Positions 10,274 through 19,661 of a DNA stretch of 64,000 bases are shown here, one piece after another. This DNA comes from an uncultured Clostridia bacterium. Its GTDB lineage: Bacteria; Bacillota; Clostridia; UBA1381. Below the pieces are notes generated by a model. The model made no database searches, was not told the origin of the DNA, and was given only the letters and a program-made list of their open reading frames with translations. How positions within the stretch are numbered: the first letter of the stretch is position 1; each line of letters starts with the position of its first letter. The stretch covers positions 57,389-121,388 of the forward strand of contig CAKSUM010000005.1 of NCBI GenBank assembly GCA_934501535.1. Direction: 5' to 3'. The position numbers and the translations under genes are program-made.

Positions 10274-10343
10274 TATACTCTCCATTCCGCCGCCTCAGCG
10301 GCACAAGTTATAGCACAGAGTGTACGCCGCGGATTATCTGCCT

Positions 10344-10471
10344 GAGATGCGCCGCGGATTTTTTCATTATCCTTATAATCCGTAAAATACGCAAGCAGAT
10401 TGCCTTCTTGAGGAGCGACGGCGTATGCTTATACTCCGAGCTCCGAAAGACGGTGAGATGCGCCGCGGATT
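10344..10471. repeat. 17-bp direct repeat pair, with a third partial copy
   Basis: GAGATGCGCCGCGGATT occurs at 10344-10360 and again at 10455-10471, exactly 111 bp apart. The core GCCGCGGATT also occurs at 10326-10335. The second copy reaches the stop codon of the glycosidase gene that ends at 10471. The sequence between is non-coding. A small hairpin (GCCGC-ctca-GCGGC, 10289-10302) lies nearby. It could be a decayed intergenic repeat element. Confidence 0.6.
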
Positions 10472-13400
10472 TACTCCACATCAAATCGAAGCGTTGCCTT
10501 GTATACATAATCCATCTCCGAAACCGCGTAAACCATAAGCCTGTACTGTCCGCGCGTCAAGGCGGATAAATCAATTTTCATTTCGTTTCCCTCTGCGGTG
10601 AAGTTTGTATATTCATGACTGTCCAGCTTAACGCTGAGCTTTTTATATTTAAGCTCTTCGCTCCAGCTTGCATATGCCGCAGGGATTTCCCCCTCCTTGT
10701 ATACCGCGCCGTCGGTTATTCCGGTTATTTCCATCTTAACACTGTCAGCCGTTGACAGCGCAAAATCCGATGTGTAATAGCCCACATTTTTAACCGTGAA
10801 TACCGGTATACCGGTTGCGGTACCTCTGATGTTTCCGCCGATTTCAATTTTTTCAATCAGCGTTGGGTCAAACTGTCTTGTATCCACCTTAACGCCGTAC
10901 GGCGACGCGAACATCACAAATTTTGTCCACGGAATGACGTACTGTTTCGTCAGAACGTCCATCATCTTGTCGCTGCCGAGAAAATACCGTCTGCCGTCGG
11001 AGAAATCCACAAATATATTCATGCCGTATGCAGTGAAATCCGCGTCTTTTGTCACGTCAAAGCAAAGACCTGTCGTGCCCTTTAACACAGACGAATCGGG
11101 TACGTTAAGCACCGGATATGCCCATTTATCGCCCGAGCCCATTTTTACGGTAAACTGAACGCCGCCGTCCGAATTTTTACCTGTCACAACAGTATCGGTG
11201 CTTGCGTTTTTCAGGTTCCAGTTTTTAACGTCGGCGGCATTTTCAAATACCGCGTCGGGAGTTACCGCGTACGGAGCCCTTGAAATAATTCTCGAAATAC
11301 TCGGCGACATCTTTTCGCCATTTACTGTTCCGTCAAACCGCAGATACTCGGTGACATCGTATTTTACGCTGTCGGTTGTCCTGATATTGTATTTCAGCAC
11401 GCCGCAGCTTTTGGGCTGAACCGTGATCTTCTGAACCGCACTGTCGATTATATATCCGTCGGTTTCGGGCTGCGCCGTTATTTCGGCGGTAATCTCGGTA
11501 TCGTTGAAATTATAAACCTCCAGCTCGAATTTGTTGTCCAAGCCGCCGCCCGTTATTTCATATCCGTCGGTTCTGGGGGTGTTGTAATTCGTTCCGTAAA
11601 ATCTCTGGCACATAACAACCTTCTGTGCCCGAGTGAAGCTTTGCGGCGTGATTTCCCGAATATTTCTGTCAGTCGGCAGATAATTTTGCAAATCCGCATC
11701 GCCGTCAAAATGAATATATACGGGATATTTTGAAATATTTATTTTTTCACCCGGCTGAACCGTTTTTTCGGCGCCCATCATGTCCGCCACCTTAACGGGG
11801 GCTGCGGAAACGGGGATAATTGTGTCTGCCTTTTCAGACCACACGATTGCGACATCGTGGTCGCCGTTATTGAACAGGTGCCCCTCTGCTCCCTCGGGGA
11901 GATTTGTAAGCTTACCCTTGTAGTCGCCCTTGCGCATCTGATAAATATAATTTGCGTAGGCAGCATAGGTCGCATACGGCTCATGATTTACGCTGAATGC
12001 GCCGAAATCGTTCACCGTTTCGGTATACGGCGGCAGAATAAACCAATAATGCTTCGCCGTGCCGCGCGCCACCGACTGCGTCATTCCGATAACAACGCCC
12101 ATTGCCGCCTCTTTTTGACCCTGCCAGGTCATTCCGTCCGCACCCTGCGGAATTTGTCTTGACATACCCCCCTCGGTTACCCACATCGGCGTATCGTACG
12201 TATCGCCGTAGGTGTAGATAAGATTAAGGTGAGATTCCTGCTCCTCAAACTCGGTATGAGGCAATATATCCTGTGATGTTTTCGCACCGTAAACGTGGCA
12301 GTTGTACGCCGCCGTATAGTCCAAAAGTCCGTTTTGCATGCACAAATCCATAAAGGTTGTTTCATGCGCACCGCCGGCAAAACCGCCGATACACGTTGTG
12401 CTGCCGACATCGGCGTCGGCAACGCCTATCGCCATAGCTTTCATGAACGCCGCGTAAACGTCGGCAGGCTCGGACGCAAACGCCGTATCCTCCTCGTTCC
12501 AGCACTCCCACATATTTATTGTGTCGCCGTACGTTTTCGCCGCATTGTAATAGGTATTGTAAACGCCCATGAAATCGGCGGGATAATGTCCGCGCTCAAT
12601 GCTCCATGCGGGACTGTCATGGAATGCGGTTGTCACCTTTATCCCGGCATTATGGAGCTTACCGTATTTCGTTTTCGCCACATCGACGTCTGTTTCATAC
12701 TTATCTTTCTCCGGGTTAAACGCGCCGTAGCTCCAGCGCTCACGCAGCCAGCCTATACCGGCAAGCTTTGCGGCTCTTATATATTTTTCATAATCGCGGC
12801 CGGGATTTTTAAGCACACCCTCCGCCGCAAAATCCATTGCAAACGGGCTGTCGCCCTTATAATATTCATCTTCGTTTCGTGTGACGGTAAACCATGCGGT
12901 TTTTGTGCTGCCGCCGCAGCTCACGTCAAGGGAATACCAGCCCGGCTCCAATTTTCCGAGATTAAGATATACATTTTCGCAATCCTTTAACGCGCTGAGA
13001 TTTCCTTTCAAAACAGTCTGCCGCCAAAAATTTTTCACCTCAAACGGCAGAACCATGTTATTTTCACATTTGCTTACAAATTCAACCTTGTATTCAATCT
13101 TATCCTTGCTTTCAAATACGCCCAAATCCTTATACGGCGCAAGATTGTACAGTCCGAACGGAACAAGCTCGACCGTGAAATAATCAATCCACATTACCAG
13201 CCTGCCGTCGCTGCGCCTGTCACTGTTTACGGCGGTAAATGTTACCGTATTTTCACCCTTTTCAAGATGTATCAGCCCCAAATCATAATAGGCAAACAAG
13301 CTGCTGAAATTGGGTGATGAAATATTTTTTATAAGATTTCCCGTATACGGACAGCTTAAAGTTTCTTTTCCGTTCACAATTACATTGTAATCGGTCGTCC

Positions 13401-13674
13401 ACGTTTTTTGCAGATATGTAGTAACCGCTTTTAAATTGTATCCTCCGGCTTTGTCAACCGTAACCTTATACGTCACGCTGTAATCACGGTTCTTTTCCAT
13501 TTCTTCAAACGTGTGCAGGAATGCGGAACCGGAAAATTCGTCCATGCCGTCTTTTATTTCAGGATTAAAATTTGCAGCGGTGTAATTTTCACCCTCAGTC
13601 CTTATTTCCTCTGCGCATACGTGCGGCATGCAGGCAAGCAGCACAAACAGAAGAACGCATAAAATTTTTTTCAT
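10471..13674 (-). CDS. Secreted multi-domain glycosidase, clan GH-A-like (paralogue of the 5324-8479 protein)
   Basis: 1067 residues. Signal peptide 1-22 (LLACMPHVCAEE). Residues about 23-170 form a CBM35-like module (RTEGENYTAANF, closing MWIDYFTVEL). The catalytic region spans about 275-580, with N393-E394 in ECWNEEDTAFASE as presumed acid/base and E501 in WVTEGGMS as presumed nucleophile. Beta-rich domains fill the remainder. It has the same domain order and length as the protein at 5324-8479, so a duplication with divergence is likely; two specificities acting on one polysaccharide would explain keeping both. The SD is weak (GTGAGAG). It follows the protein at 13760-15718 after an 85-bp gap with a hairpin. 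The GH family could not be assigned. Confidence 0.82.
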   Translation of the reverse strand: MKKILCVLLFVLLACMPHVCAEEIRTEGENYTAANFNPEIKDGMDEFSGSAFLHTFEEMEKNRDYSVTYKVTVDKAGGYNLKAVTTYLQKTWTTDYNVIVNGKETLSCPYTGNLIKNISSPNFSSLFAYYDLGLIHLEKGENTVTFTAVNSDRRSDGRLVMWIDYFTVELVPFGLYNLAPYKDLGVFESKDKIEYKVEFVSKCENNMVLPFEVKNFWRQTVLKGNLSALKDCENVYLNLGKLEPGWYSLDVSCGGSTKTAWFTVTRNEDEYYKGDSPFAMDFAAEGVLKNPGRDYEKYIRAAKLAGIGWLRERWSYGAFNPEKDKYETDVDVAKTKYGKLHNAGIKVTTAFHDSPAWSIERGHYPADFMGVYNTYYNAAKTYGDTINMWECWNEEDTAFASEPADVYAAFMKAMAIGVADADVGSTTCIGGFAGGAHETTFMDLCMQNGLLDYTAAYNCHVYGAKTSQDILPHTEFEEQESHLNLIYTYGDTYDTPMWVTEGGMSRQIPQGADGMTWQGQKEAAMGVVIGMTQSVARGTAKHYWFILPPYTETVNDFGAFSVNHEPYATYAAYANYIYQMRKGDYKGKLTNLPEGAEGHLFNNGDHDVAIVWSEKADTIIPVSAAPVKVADMMGAEKTVQPGEKINISKYPVYIHFDGDADLQNYLPTDRNIREITPQSFTRAQKVVMCQRFYGTNYNTPRTDGYEITGGGLDNKFELEVYNFNDTEITAEITAQPETDGYIIDSAVQKITVQPKSCGVLKYNIRTTDSVKYDVTEYLRFDGTVNGEKMSPSISRIISRAPYAVTPDAVFENAADVKNWNLKNASTDTVVTGKNSDGGVQFTVKMGSGDKWAYPVLNVPDSSVLKGTTGLCFDVTKDADFTAYGMNIFVDFSDGRRYFLGSDKMMDVLTKQYVIPWTKFVMFASPYGVKVDTRQFDPTLIEKIEIGGNIRGTATGIPVFTVKNVGYYTSDFALSTADSVKMEITGITDGAVYKEGEIPAAYASWSEELKYKKLSVKLDSHEYTNFTAEGNEMKIDLSALTRGQYRLMVYAVSEMDYVYKATLRFDVE

Positions 13675-13718
13675 ATAAAGCTCTCACTTTCTGTAGCGTG
13701 AAATATTAATATTGTGCA

Positions 13719-13747
13719 GTCCGGACAGATGTCCGCCCCGTCCGGAC
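13719..13747 (-). terminator. Intergenic GC-rich hairpin without U-tract
   Basis: GTCCGGAC at 13719-13726 and again at 13740-13747 is self-complementary, giving an 8-bp stem with a 13-nt loop just after the stop of the upstream gene. No T-run follows on the minus strand, so it may protect or partly terminate the transcript. It is not a clean terminator. Confidence 0.4.
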
Positions 13748-13759
13748 CGCATGATATAT

Positions 13760-15718
13760 TTACTTTAATGTTATAACATCGGTTATCGGTTTCATTCCGT
13801 CGATGCTGTCCCAGATAAACGCTGAAATCTTATCGCCCGAGATTGCGCGTTTAACCGTTGTGACATTTCCGTATGCCGGATTTATGTTAACTGCCGGGTC
13901 AACGCTGCTGAGCGAAGTGTTCACGCCGTTCTGCTGCGAATATGCGCCGATAATGACGTCTGCCGTTCCGGTTGTGTCGGAAACTCTTGTCAGCTTAATG
14001 ACAGCATTGGTTCCGTCATAACTTGATGACACCGGAATAATTCCGCTTTCATCATGAACCGTAATATCAACGCTTGCGCTGTATGTATCGTTGTAGGTAA
14101 CGGTAACCGTGGTGATGCCCGGGTTGTTGCCGGTGATAACGCCGTTTTCGTCAACCGCCGCAACAATCGGATTTGATGAAGTATATGAAACGCTCGTGAT
14201 TTGACTGTCCGAACATTTATATCCGTTTTCATAGTAGAGAGCGGCGTCAGCCTGAAGTGTGCTGCCTGCTGCAACCTTGTTTGAATTTACCTTGATTGCG
14301 GCTTCACCGATTTTTGCGTTTTGGGGTACGAATTCAACACAGTCATAAAGTATGAAATTGCCGTTTTCCTTTTGCAGGGAGCCCAGACCCGAGCATTTAA
14401 CGGTGATTGTTTTTGAACCTGCCTCAAAATTCACTCCAGGGGTATATTTCCATTTAGCGCTGTTTGTATAAAATCCGGTTCCGGAAAATCCGCTGACATA
14501 TTCGCAGTTTGTGTCGGACAGGAGTATTTCCTCTCCGCCGTCTATCGAAATGCTGCAGGTTCCCAGATATGCGCCGCCGGGACATTTTGCCGCGTTGACA
14601 TCGGCGCCGAGCGTCAGATACATGTCAAATGCGCCGCCTTGTGGTATCGAAACGGTTGTGGTTGTTGAGCCGTCTTTCCATATTCTTCTTATCGCGCCGT
14701 TGCTGAACAGTGAATACGCATCGCCCTTGATATTGGAGTCGCCGCTCCCCGACGGATCTTCACCCTCGTATTTCAGCGAGCCGTAATGTATTTTCGAGCC
14801 GATAAATTCAAGCTCAATATAATCAAGCTGGAAAACTGCCTGACCCCCGTTTCCTCTGAAACCGTCAATTCTGTATTTAATGTTGTTTTCTCCGCTGTTC
14901 AATACTACATTGGCTGTCTGGATATACTGTGTGCCGTCAACCGAGGTATTCTTTTCGGACGTAACCGGCACTCCGTTTACCGTAAGCGTTACAGGGCTTA
15001 CATAGTTTGAACCGCTGATTAATGTTCCTTTCCATGTCAGCTTGTATATTCCCGATTCCGGTACATTAACCGCCTGTTCACAGTAAACTCTGCCGCTCTT
15101 TAAGTCATCTTCCGACGAGGCAACATTGAATTTCATAGAGCTGTTAGCAACCCAGCCGCTTCCGTAGTTTGTCATGCTTGTTTCTGCCTCATACCTTTTT
15201 GCGGTTTCCGGAACAGCATCAAAATAATCGAGAAAGAACAGCGCTTTACCACCGTTTCCAATCATCTCGCTTACGGTAAATCTTACTGTATTTATGCCTG
15301 CGTCAAAATAAATATTTGCCGTGTGATTTCCGAGATTAAAACTTCCGCTCGGTCCGTCAAGCTGCGTTGCAATGACATTATCGCCGTTCACGGAAAGCGT
15401 TGTCTTGCTGACGTAGTTGTTCCCCGACACAATCGAACTTCTCCAATTCATCGTATACATACCGGCCTTTTCGGCATAAACCTCATATTCAAGATATACC
15501 TGTCCGTTTGCGACCTTATCGGCATTGAACGTTTGCGATAATACAAGCGAGGCGCTGCCGTCATTTACAATATGAACAGTGTCGGCGCCCTGGCTGTAAT
15601 TGTAATCCGTTTCACCCTCAACGTGAATACCGGTGCTTGCGGCATGTGCGGGAATCGCCCCCGCAAGCAGCGTTACCGCAGTTAAAATACCAAATAATTT
15701 TGTTTTTAGTTTTTTCAT
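13760..15718 (-). CDS. Secreted protein with three carbohydrate-binding-like modules, Big_2 domain and shared C-terminal module
   Basis: 652 residues. Signal peptide 1-26 (AGAIPAHAAS). Three successive beta-sandwich modules of CBM6/CBM35 type are visible at about 28-165, 168-305 and 312-465. The first two are close copies, each with SGSNYVS or SGNNYVS, TLSVNG or TLTVNG, a GNGGKALFFLDYF-like segment and IRYRIDGF-like strands. A Big_2-like Ig domain follows (about 470-560, SNPIVAAVDENGVITGNNPG). The last 90 residues form a module ending KISAFIWDSIDGMKPITD, a tail related to those of several other secreted proteins here. No enzyme motif was seen. GGGAGG lies before the ATG. It is the first structural gene after the AraC regulator and probably a glycan-binding partner of the glycosidases. 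Confidence 0.82.
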   Translation of the reverse strand: MKKLKTKLFGILTAVTLLAGAIPAHAASTGIHVEGETDYNYSQGADTVHIVNDGSASLVLSQTFNADKVANGQVYLEYEVYAEKAGMYTMNWRSSIVSGNNYVSKTTLSVNGDNVIATQLDGPSGSFNLGNHTANIYFDAGINTVRFTVSEMIGNGGKALFFLDYFDAVPETAKRYEAETSMTNYGSGWVANSSMKFNVASSEDDLKSGRVYCEQAVNVPESGIYKLTWKGTLISGSNYVSPVTLTVNGVPVTSEKNTSVDGTQYIQTANVVLNSGENNIKYRIDGFRGNGGQAVFQLDYIELEFIGSKIHYGSLKYEGEDPSGSGDSNIKGDAYSLFSNGAIRRIWKDGSTTTTVSIPQGGAFDMYLTLGADVNAAKCPGGAYLGTCSISIDGGEEILLSDTNCEYVSGFSGTGFYTNSAKWKYTPGVNFEAGSKTITVKCSGLGSLQKENGNFILYDCVEFVPQNAKIGEAAIKVNSNKVAAGSTLQADAALYYENGYKCSDSQITSVSYTSSNPIVAAVDENGVITGNNPGITTVTVTYNDTYSASVDITVHDESGIIPVSSSYDGTNAVIKLTRVSDTTGTADVIIGAYSQQNGVNTSLSSVDPAVNINPAYGNVTTVKRAISGDKISAFIWDSIDGMKPITDVITLK

Positions 15719-15746
15719 TATATGTCCTCCCTTTTAATTAATATTT

Positions 15747-15774
15747 ATATAAAACCGCAAACCGCGTTTTATAT
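15747..15774 (-). terminator. AT-rich hairpin after the AraC regulator gene
   Basis: ATATAAAAC (15747-15755) pairs with GTTTTATAT (15766-15774), a 9-bp stem with a 10-nt loop starting 2 bp after the regulator's stop. It is a weak terminator or processing site that could reduce transcription into the downstream secreted-protein genes. Confidence 0.4.
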
Positions 15775-15775
15775 T

Positions 15776-16498
15776 TCACTTCATATTTTTTCTCCTGTAC
15801 TCGTTGGGCGACATTCCCTCCTGACGCTTGAACGCCTCCCGAAAACGCCTTGAACTTTGCCAGCCGACGGCGTCAACAATTTTATCTATAGACATATTTG
15901 TCTTTTTAAGCATCTCTTTTGCCTTATCAATCCGACGCTTTTTCACATAATCGACATAATTCATGCCGAGATATTTTTTAAACAGCTTTGATAAATACGC
16001 GGTGGAGCAGTAAAACTGTTCCGCCAGCTTGGAAAGCTGTATTCTTTCGGTGTAGCGCAAATCTATCTCTGCCAAAACGTCCTTTAAAACATCGGGGAAG
16101 GTTTCGGTGCCGTCGCCCAGCTCTTCATGCAGCTCCGCGGTAAGGCGCAGAATTACCTCCTCCAGCTCGCTCGGGTCAAACGGCTTGGTGAGATATTTGT
16201 CCACCTTAAAATCTATCGCCGTTTTTGCATACTCAAAGCTCTGGTATCCGCTGATAATTATTATTTTACCCTTGTATCCCTCTTTTCGCAGAATTGAAAT
16301 CATTTCCAGTCCGTCCAGCTCCTGCATGCGGATATCGGCAATTACGATATCGGGATTTTCCTCACGTATAAGCGTAAGTCCCTGCGTCCCGTCCTCCGCC
16401 GTTCCTACGATGGAGATATCGTATTTTTCCCAGTCAAGAATATGCTTTATGCCTTCAATCGCATAGTATTCGTCATCAACTATCACTAATTTTAGCAT
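15776..16498 (-). CDS. Response regulator, AraC family (YesN-like)
   Basis: 240 residues. The N-terminal receiver domain (1-120) has the acidic pair D8/D9, phospho-acceptor D55 in IVIADIRMQELDG, S83 and K105 (LTKPFD). The C-terminal AraC-type double helix-turn-helix covers about 140-240 (LSKLAEQFYCSTAYLSKLFK and IVDAVGWQSSRRFREAFK). YesN-type regulators are shorter or longer in the linker; here it is minimal. The gene overlaps the kinase by 23 bp and its SD (GAGGAGGG) lies inside the kinase's last codons. By family precedent it should activate the adjacent sugar transporter and secreted-protein genes. The shared motif at 22984-22998 is a candidate target, though this has not been shown. Confidence 0.93.
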   Translation of the reverse strand: MLKLVIVDDEYYAIEGIKHILDWEKYDISIVGTAEDGTQGLTLIREENPDIVIADIRMQELDGLEMISILRKEGYKGKIIIISGYQSFEYAKTAIDFKVDKYLTKPFDPSELEEVILRLTAELHEELGDGTETFPDVLKDVLAEIDLRYTERIQLSKLAEQFYCSTAYLSKLFKKYLGMNYVDYVKKRRIDKAKEMLKKTNMSIDKIVDAVGWQSSRRFREAFKRQEGMSPNEYRRKNMK

Positions 16499-18242
16499 AC
16501 TTACCCTCCTCTGTTTTAGGCGTTTTTGAAACGGGAATATGAATCAGCACGTTTGTATTTTTTGTGTAGTCGCTGAAAATGTCAATGCCGTACTGCGAAC
16601 CGTACAAAAGCTTTATTCTTTCATGTACGTTCACAATTCCGATACCTCCGATATCGTTTTCTTCACCGCTCAGCCTTTTCTTCAGCTTTTTAAGATGCTC
16701 CGGCTCTATGCCCTGACCGTTGTCCTTTACCACAACGGCAATTTCATCGCCGACCTGCTGCGCCATGATGACGATTTCGCACATATCTCTTTTATGCACA
16801 AAACCGTGGCTCACCGCATTTTCGATGAGCGGCTGCAGCATAAATTTAACGGTGTAGCAGTCCATAAGCTCCGGCGGAATCATAATTTTATAATTAAATC
16901 TTCCCTTAAAGCGCAGCTCCATGATATTGAGATAATTTTTAACGTTTTCAATTTCCTCCGACATTTTCACTTCGCTGCGGCTGTCCAGATTGAACCGCAA
17001 AAGCTTGCCGAGCCGATTTGTCATTGTGGCGATGTTATCTCTTTCGCCCAGCACGTTCATCATCTGTATCATGTAAAGGGTGTTGAACAGAAAATGAGGA
17101 TTCATCTGACTTTCATAAACGTTAATCTTAATCTCCTTGAGCTTCAGCTGCATTTCATAGTTTGATTCAATATTTTTTCTCAGGTCGCGCGTCATATTTT
17201 CAAAGGTACGGCGGATTTTTTCAATATCGCCCTCCTCCGCTTTCGGCATTTGGGTAATTTCGCCGTAGCTGTTTATTTTGATGTATTTGAGCAGCTCTTC
17301 GATAGGTCTGCCTATCCGCCGCGACAGTACATATGACGCAATCAGTACCGCGAAAAGTCCGAAAAATGCGACAACAATTGTGCTTGTCATGGTATTTGCA
17401 ATTCTGCGCCCCGTCATATCCATGTCTATATATGACAGCACGTTCCACCCGTCAACCGACGATTTCTTTTTCTCAATAAGATAGCTCGCCCCGTCCTTTT
17501 CGGCTGTCCCGTTTTCTTTCATTTCAAACACATTGTCAATGTTTCGTCCTATCAGACTCTCGTCCTGTGCGATTGCTATTATTCCGACGGGGTCGCAGGC
17601 AACGGTGTACGTTTGCGTATTATCGCCGAAAAAGTCGCTGCTCAGACGCTTTGCGTCAAGATAGAGCATTATCGTGCCCAGCTCCGTCTGCCTGTATTTA
17701 CCGTCCACATATATAATGTCCTTGCACCAAATCAGCGCGTCATAGCCCCGTCCGGCTCTGGAATACCTCCAGAGTCCGTTTCCCCTGGTATATTCCTTTT
17801 GAGATTTGCAGTCGCTTATCATGTCCAGCTGTGAATTTATGCTTCCGAAAATTTCACCGGTGCTGTAACATTCGCCGCTGTTGTCACTGTAAAAAACAGC
17901 AAATATCTCCGGTGTGTCATTGCATATCGCGGCAATTTCCTCTCTCATTTCAACACGGTAATCATTTGTTCCGCCGGTCTTTATTCTGTAGAATTTGCGT
18001 GCGGTTTCCTGGCTCGCCACATGATTGCTGCATCGCGCAAGTGCATTTTTTATGTTCTGCTCCATATAGTAGATACTGTTTGAAATGTTCGACTGAATTA
18101 TTCCGCTTTCTTTCCGGCGCATCTGAATAATATACGTCATTGCCATCACCATGATTATTATGAGCATCAAAAGCAGACTTAACGAGAAAAATTTCATCCA
18201 TATGGGCGCTTTTTTCATGAAAGTTATTTTTTTATCTCTCAT
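16476..18242 (-). CDS. Sensor histidine kinase (YesM-like)
   Basis: 588 residues. TM helix about 16-40, extracytoplasmic sensor region about 41-280 (Cache-like length), TM helix about 284-306, then a HAMP region (RRIGRPIEELLKYI). The His_kinase box is ESQMNPHFLFNTLYM with H383 as the phospho-acceptor, and an HATPase domain follows (N box LIENAVSHGF, G1 box VVKDNGQGI, GGIGIVNVHERI). This is the LytS/YesM type. The start overlaps the solute-binding protein gene by 11 bp with GAGGAAG as SD. It pairs with the AraC regulator and probably senses a sugar outside the cell, perhaps via a solute-binding protein. Confidence 0.93.
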   Translation of the reverse strand: MRDKKITFMKKAPIWMKFFSLSLLLMLIIIMVMAMTYIIQMRRKESGIIQSNISNSIYYMEQNIKNALARCSNHVASQETARKFYRIKTGGTNDYRVEMREEIAAICNDTPEIFAVFYSDNSGECYSTGEIFGSINSQLDMISDCKSQKEYTRGNGLWRYSRAGRGYDALIWCKDIIYVDGKYRQTELGTIMLYLDAKRLSSDFFGDNTQTYTVACDPVGIIAIAQDESLIGRNIDNVFEMKENGTAEKDGASYLIEKKKSSVDGWNVLSYIDMDMTGRRIANTMTSTIVVAFFGLFAVLIASYVLSRRIGRPIEELLKYIKINSYGEITQMPKAEEGDIEKIRRTFENMTRDLRKNIESNYEMQLKLKEIKINVYESQMNPHFLFNTLYMIQMMNVLGERDNIATMTNRLGKLLRFNLDSRSEVKMSEEIENVKNYLNIMELRFKGRFNYKIMIPPELMDCYTVKFMLQPLIENAVSHGFVHKRDMCEIVIMAQQVGDEIAVVVKDNGQGIEPEHLKKLKKRLSGEENDIGGIGIVNVHERIKLLYGSQYGIDIFSDYTKNTNVLIHIPVSKTPKTEEGKYAKISDS

Positions 18243-19656
18243 TTTCCGCTTCCTCTGTTTCTTTCATATAATAACCGTTCTCCGGCGTAAGATTATTTTC
18301 GTCGGCATATTTTTTTGCGGCGGTCATCAGTTCATTCTGGTACCGCTCAAAAAATTTATCGTCAAGCACCGGCGGATTTCCCGATAATATTGCGCGGATA
18401 ATTTCGGCGTCATTGTTTTTTATGAGCAGCATATCATGCGCATAGCCGTCAAAATTGAACAGCTCGGTTCCCTCCGCGTAGTTAATATCCTTGACAACCG
18501 GAATTTGCGAGGTGTCGTTTATAAACTGCTGATACACGTCCTTCGAGGTGAAATATTGCAGAAAATCTATTGCTTTTTCGAGCTTTCCGTCCGCGGAATA
18601 AGCCGATTTTGTCACGGCAACCGACTGTTCGGACAGATTACGCAGCTCCTTTCCGTAATACGGCGTTTCCTTTTCGGTGAATACGGGGAATTTGAATATG
18701 CCCACTTCAAAATCAATATTGTCATTTTTCATCATGCCCATAATATCCCATGAACCGCTGTGAATATGCGCGGCTTCACCACTTAAAAACATCGCCTTTG
18801 CAACCGATTCCTCAAACCCGGGATAATCGCCGCAGTATTGCAGGATTTCCGCAAGCCGGCTGATATATGTGCGGTATTCGTCCTTGTATTCTTTATTCTT
18901 TGCAAAATTCACCTCTCCGGTAAGGATTGCACGGTAGGTTTCATAAGACGAAACAGCTATATCCCTGTTCACGTTTATATTCGGGTTTTCCAGATGCTTT
19001 TTGGCAAACAGTCCGCCCGCGACCGCCCATTCAAGCCATTCGCAGGCGTCGCCCTTCTGCGCCATGAACGCAATCGGCAGCGTCCCTGCTTCCTTGATGA
19101 TTTTGCAGTTGGACATAAATTCGCTCCACGTTTCCGGAACGGATAAGCCGAGTTTTTCATATATGGCTTTATTATAGAATATCCCCAGCTCGGTGCCGAA
19201 AAACGGAATGAACTTATCCTCAAAGCTGCTTCCTATGTGTTCTTGTTTAAAAGTGTCCTTCCACACCTTTCCGTCCGCGTACGGCGATTCCGAGTTAAAT
19301 TTATCGGAAATATTTATAATCAGCCCGGCATTGTACTGCGACTGAAGAATTGTGCCGTGATTGGACTGTATATCCGGAAGATTGTCGGAAATTATGCAGG
19401 ATTTTATCCAGTCCTGATAAGTTTCGACCGGCTGCGAAATCAGCTTAATCCGCACATCGGGGTGCAGCTTTGTGTAGCTGTCCGCCACCTTGGTAAGTGC
19501 GTCCTCAATCTCGTGCGCCATTCCCGGCTCCCAAAACGAGAAGGTTATCTCGGTAACATCAGCCGGTTTTTCCGCACTGTCGGTGCAGGCGCAGGAAAAA
19601 GAAATAATCGCGGCGAGCACCAACAGTTTTATTGTTTTTGTAAATAATCCTTTCAT
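18232..19656 (-). CDS. Extracellular solute-binding lipoprotein for carbohydrate ABC transporter (second of two)
   Basis: 474 residues. Lipoprotein-type signal: hydrophobic LLVLAAIISFSCACTD, with the acylated cysteine in SFSCAC. The mature part has the family 1 solute-binding layout: ITFSFWEPG at the N-terminus, then YTKLHPDVRI, FYNKAIYEKLGLSVPETWSE and SGEAAHIHSGSWDI. It lies between the permeases and the kinase, overlapping the kinase start by 11 bp and following the MalG-like permease by 5 bp. Having two binding proteins in one transporter operon is unusual. In YesM/YesN-type loci a second binding protein can present ligand to the kinase, so this one could be a co-sensor. That role is inference. 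Confidence 0.9.
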   Translation of the reverse strand: MKGLFTKTIKLLVLAAIISFSCACTDSAEKPADVTEITFSFWEPGMAHEIEDALTKVADSYTKLHPDVRIKLISQPVETYQDWIKSCIISDNLPDIQSNHGTILQSQYNAGLIINISDKFNSESPYADGKVWKDTFKQEHIGSSFEDKFIPFFGTELGIFYNKAIYEKLGLSVPETWSEFMSNCKIIKEAGTLPIAFMAQKGDACEWLEWAVAGGLFAKKHLENPNINVNRDIAVSSYETYRAILTGEVNFAKNKEYKDEYRTYISRLAEILQYCGDYPGFEESVAKAMFLSGEAAHIHSGSWDIMGMMKNDNIDFEVGIFKFPVFTEKETPYYGKELRNLSEQSVAVTKSAYSADGKLEKAIDFLQYFTSKDVYQQFINDTSQIPVVKDINYAEGTELFNFDGYAHDMLLIKNNDAEIIRAILSGNPPVLDDKFFERYQNELMTAAKKYADENNLTPENGYYMKETEEAENER

Positions 19657-19661
19657 ACATA

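Noticed and set aside
10308..10508. 66-residue ORF containing KSAAHL twice
   Set aside because: The duplication only reflects the 17-bp DNA repeats, and it overlaps the glycosidase gene end.
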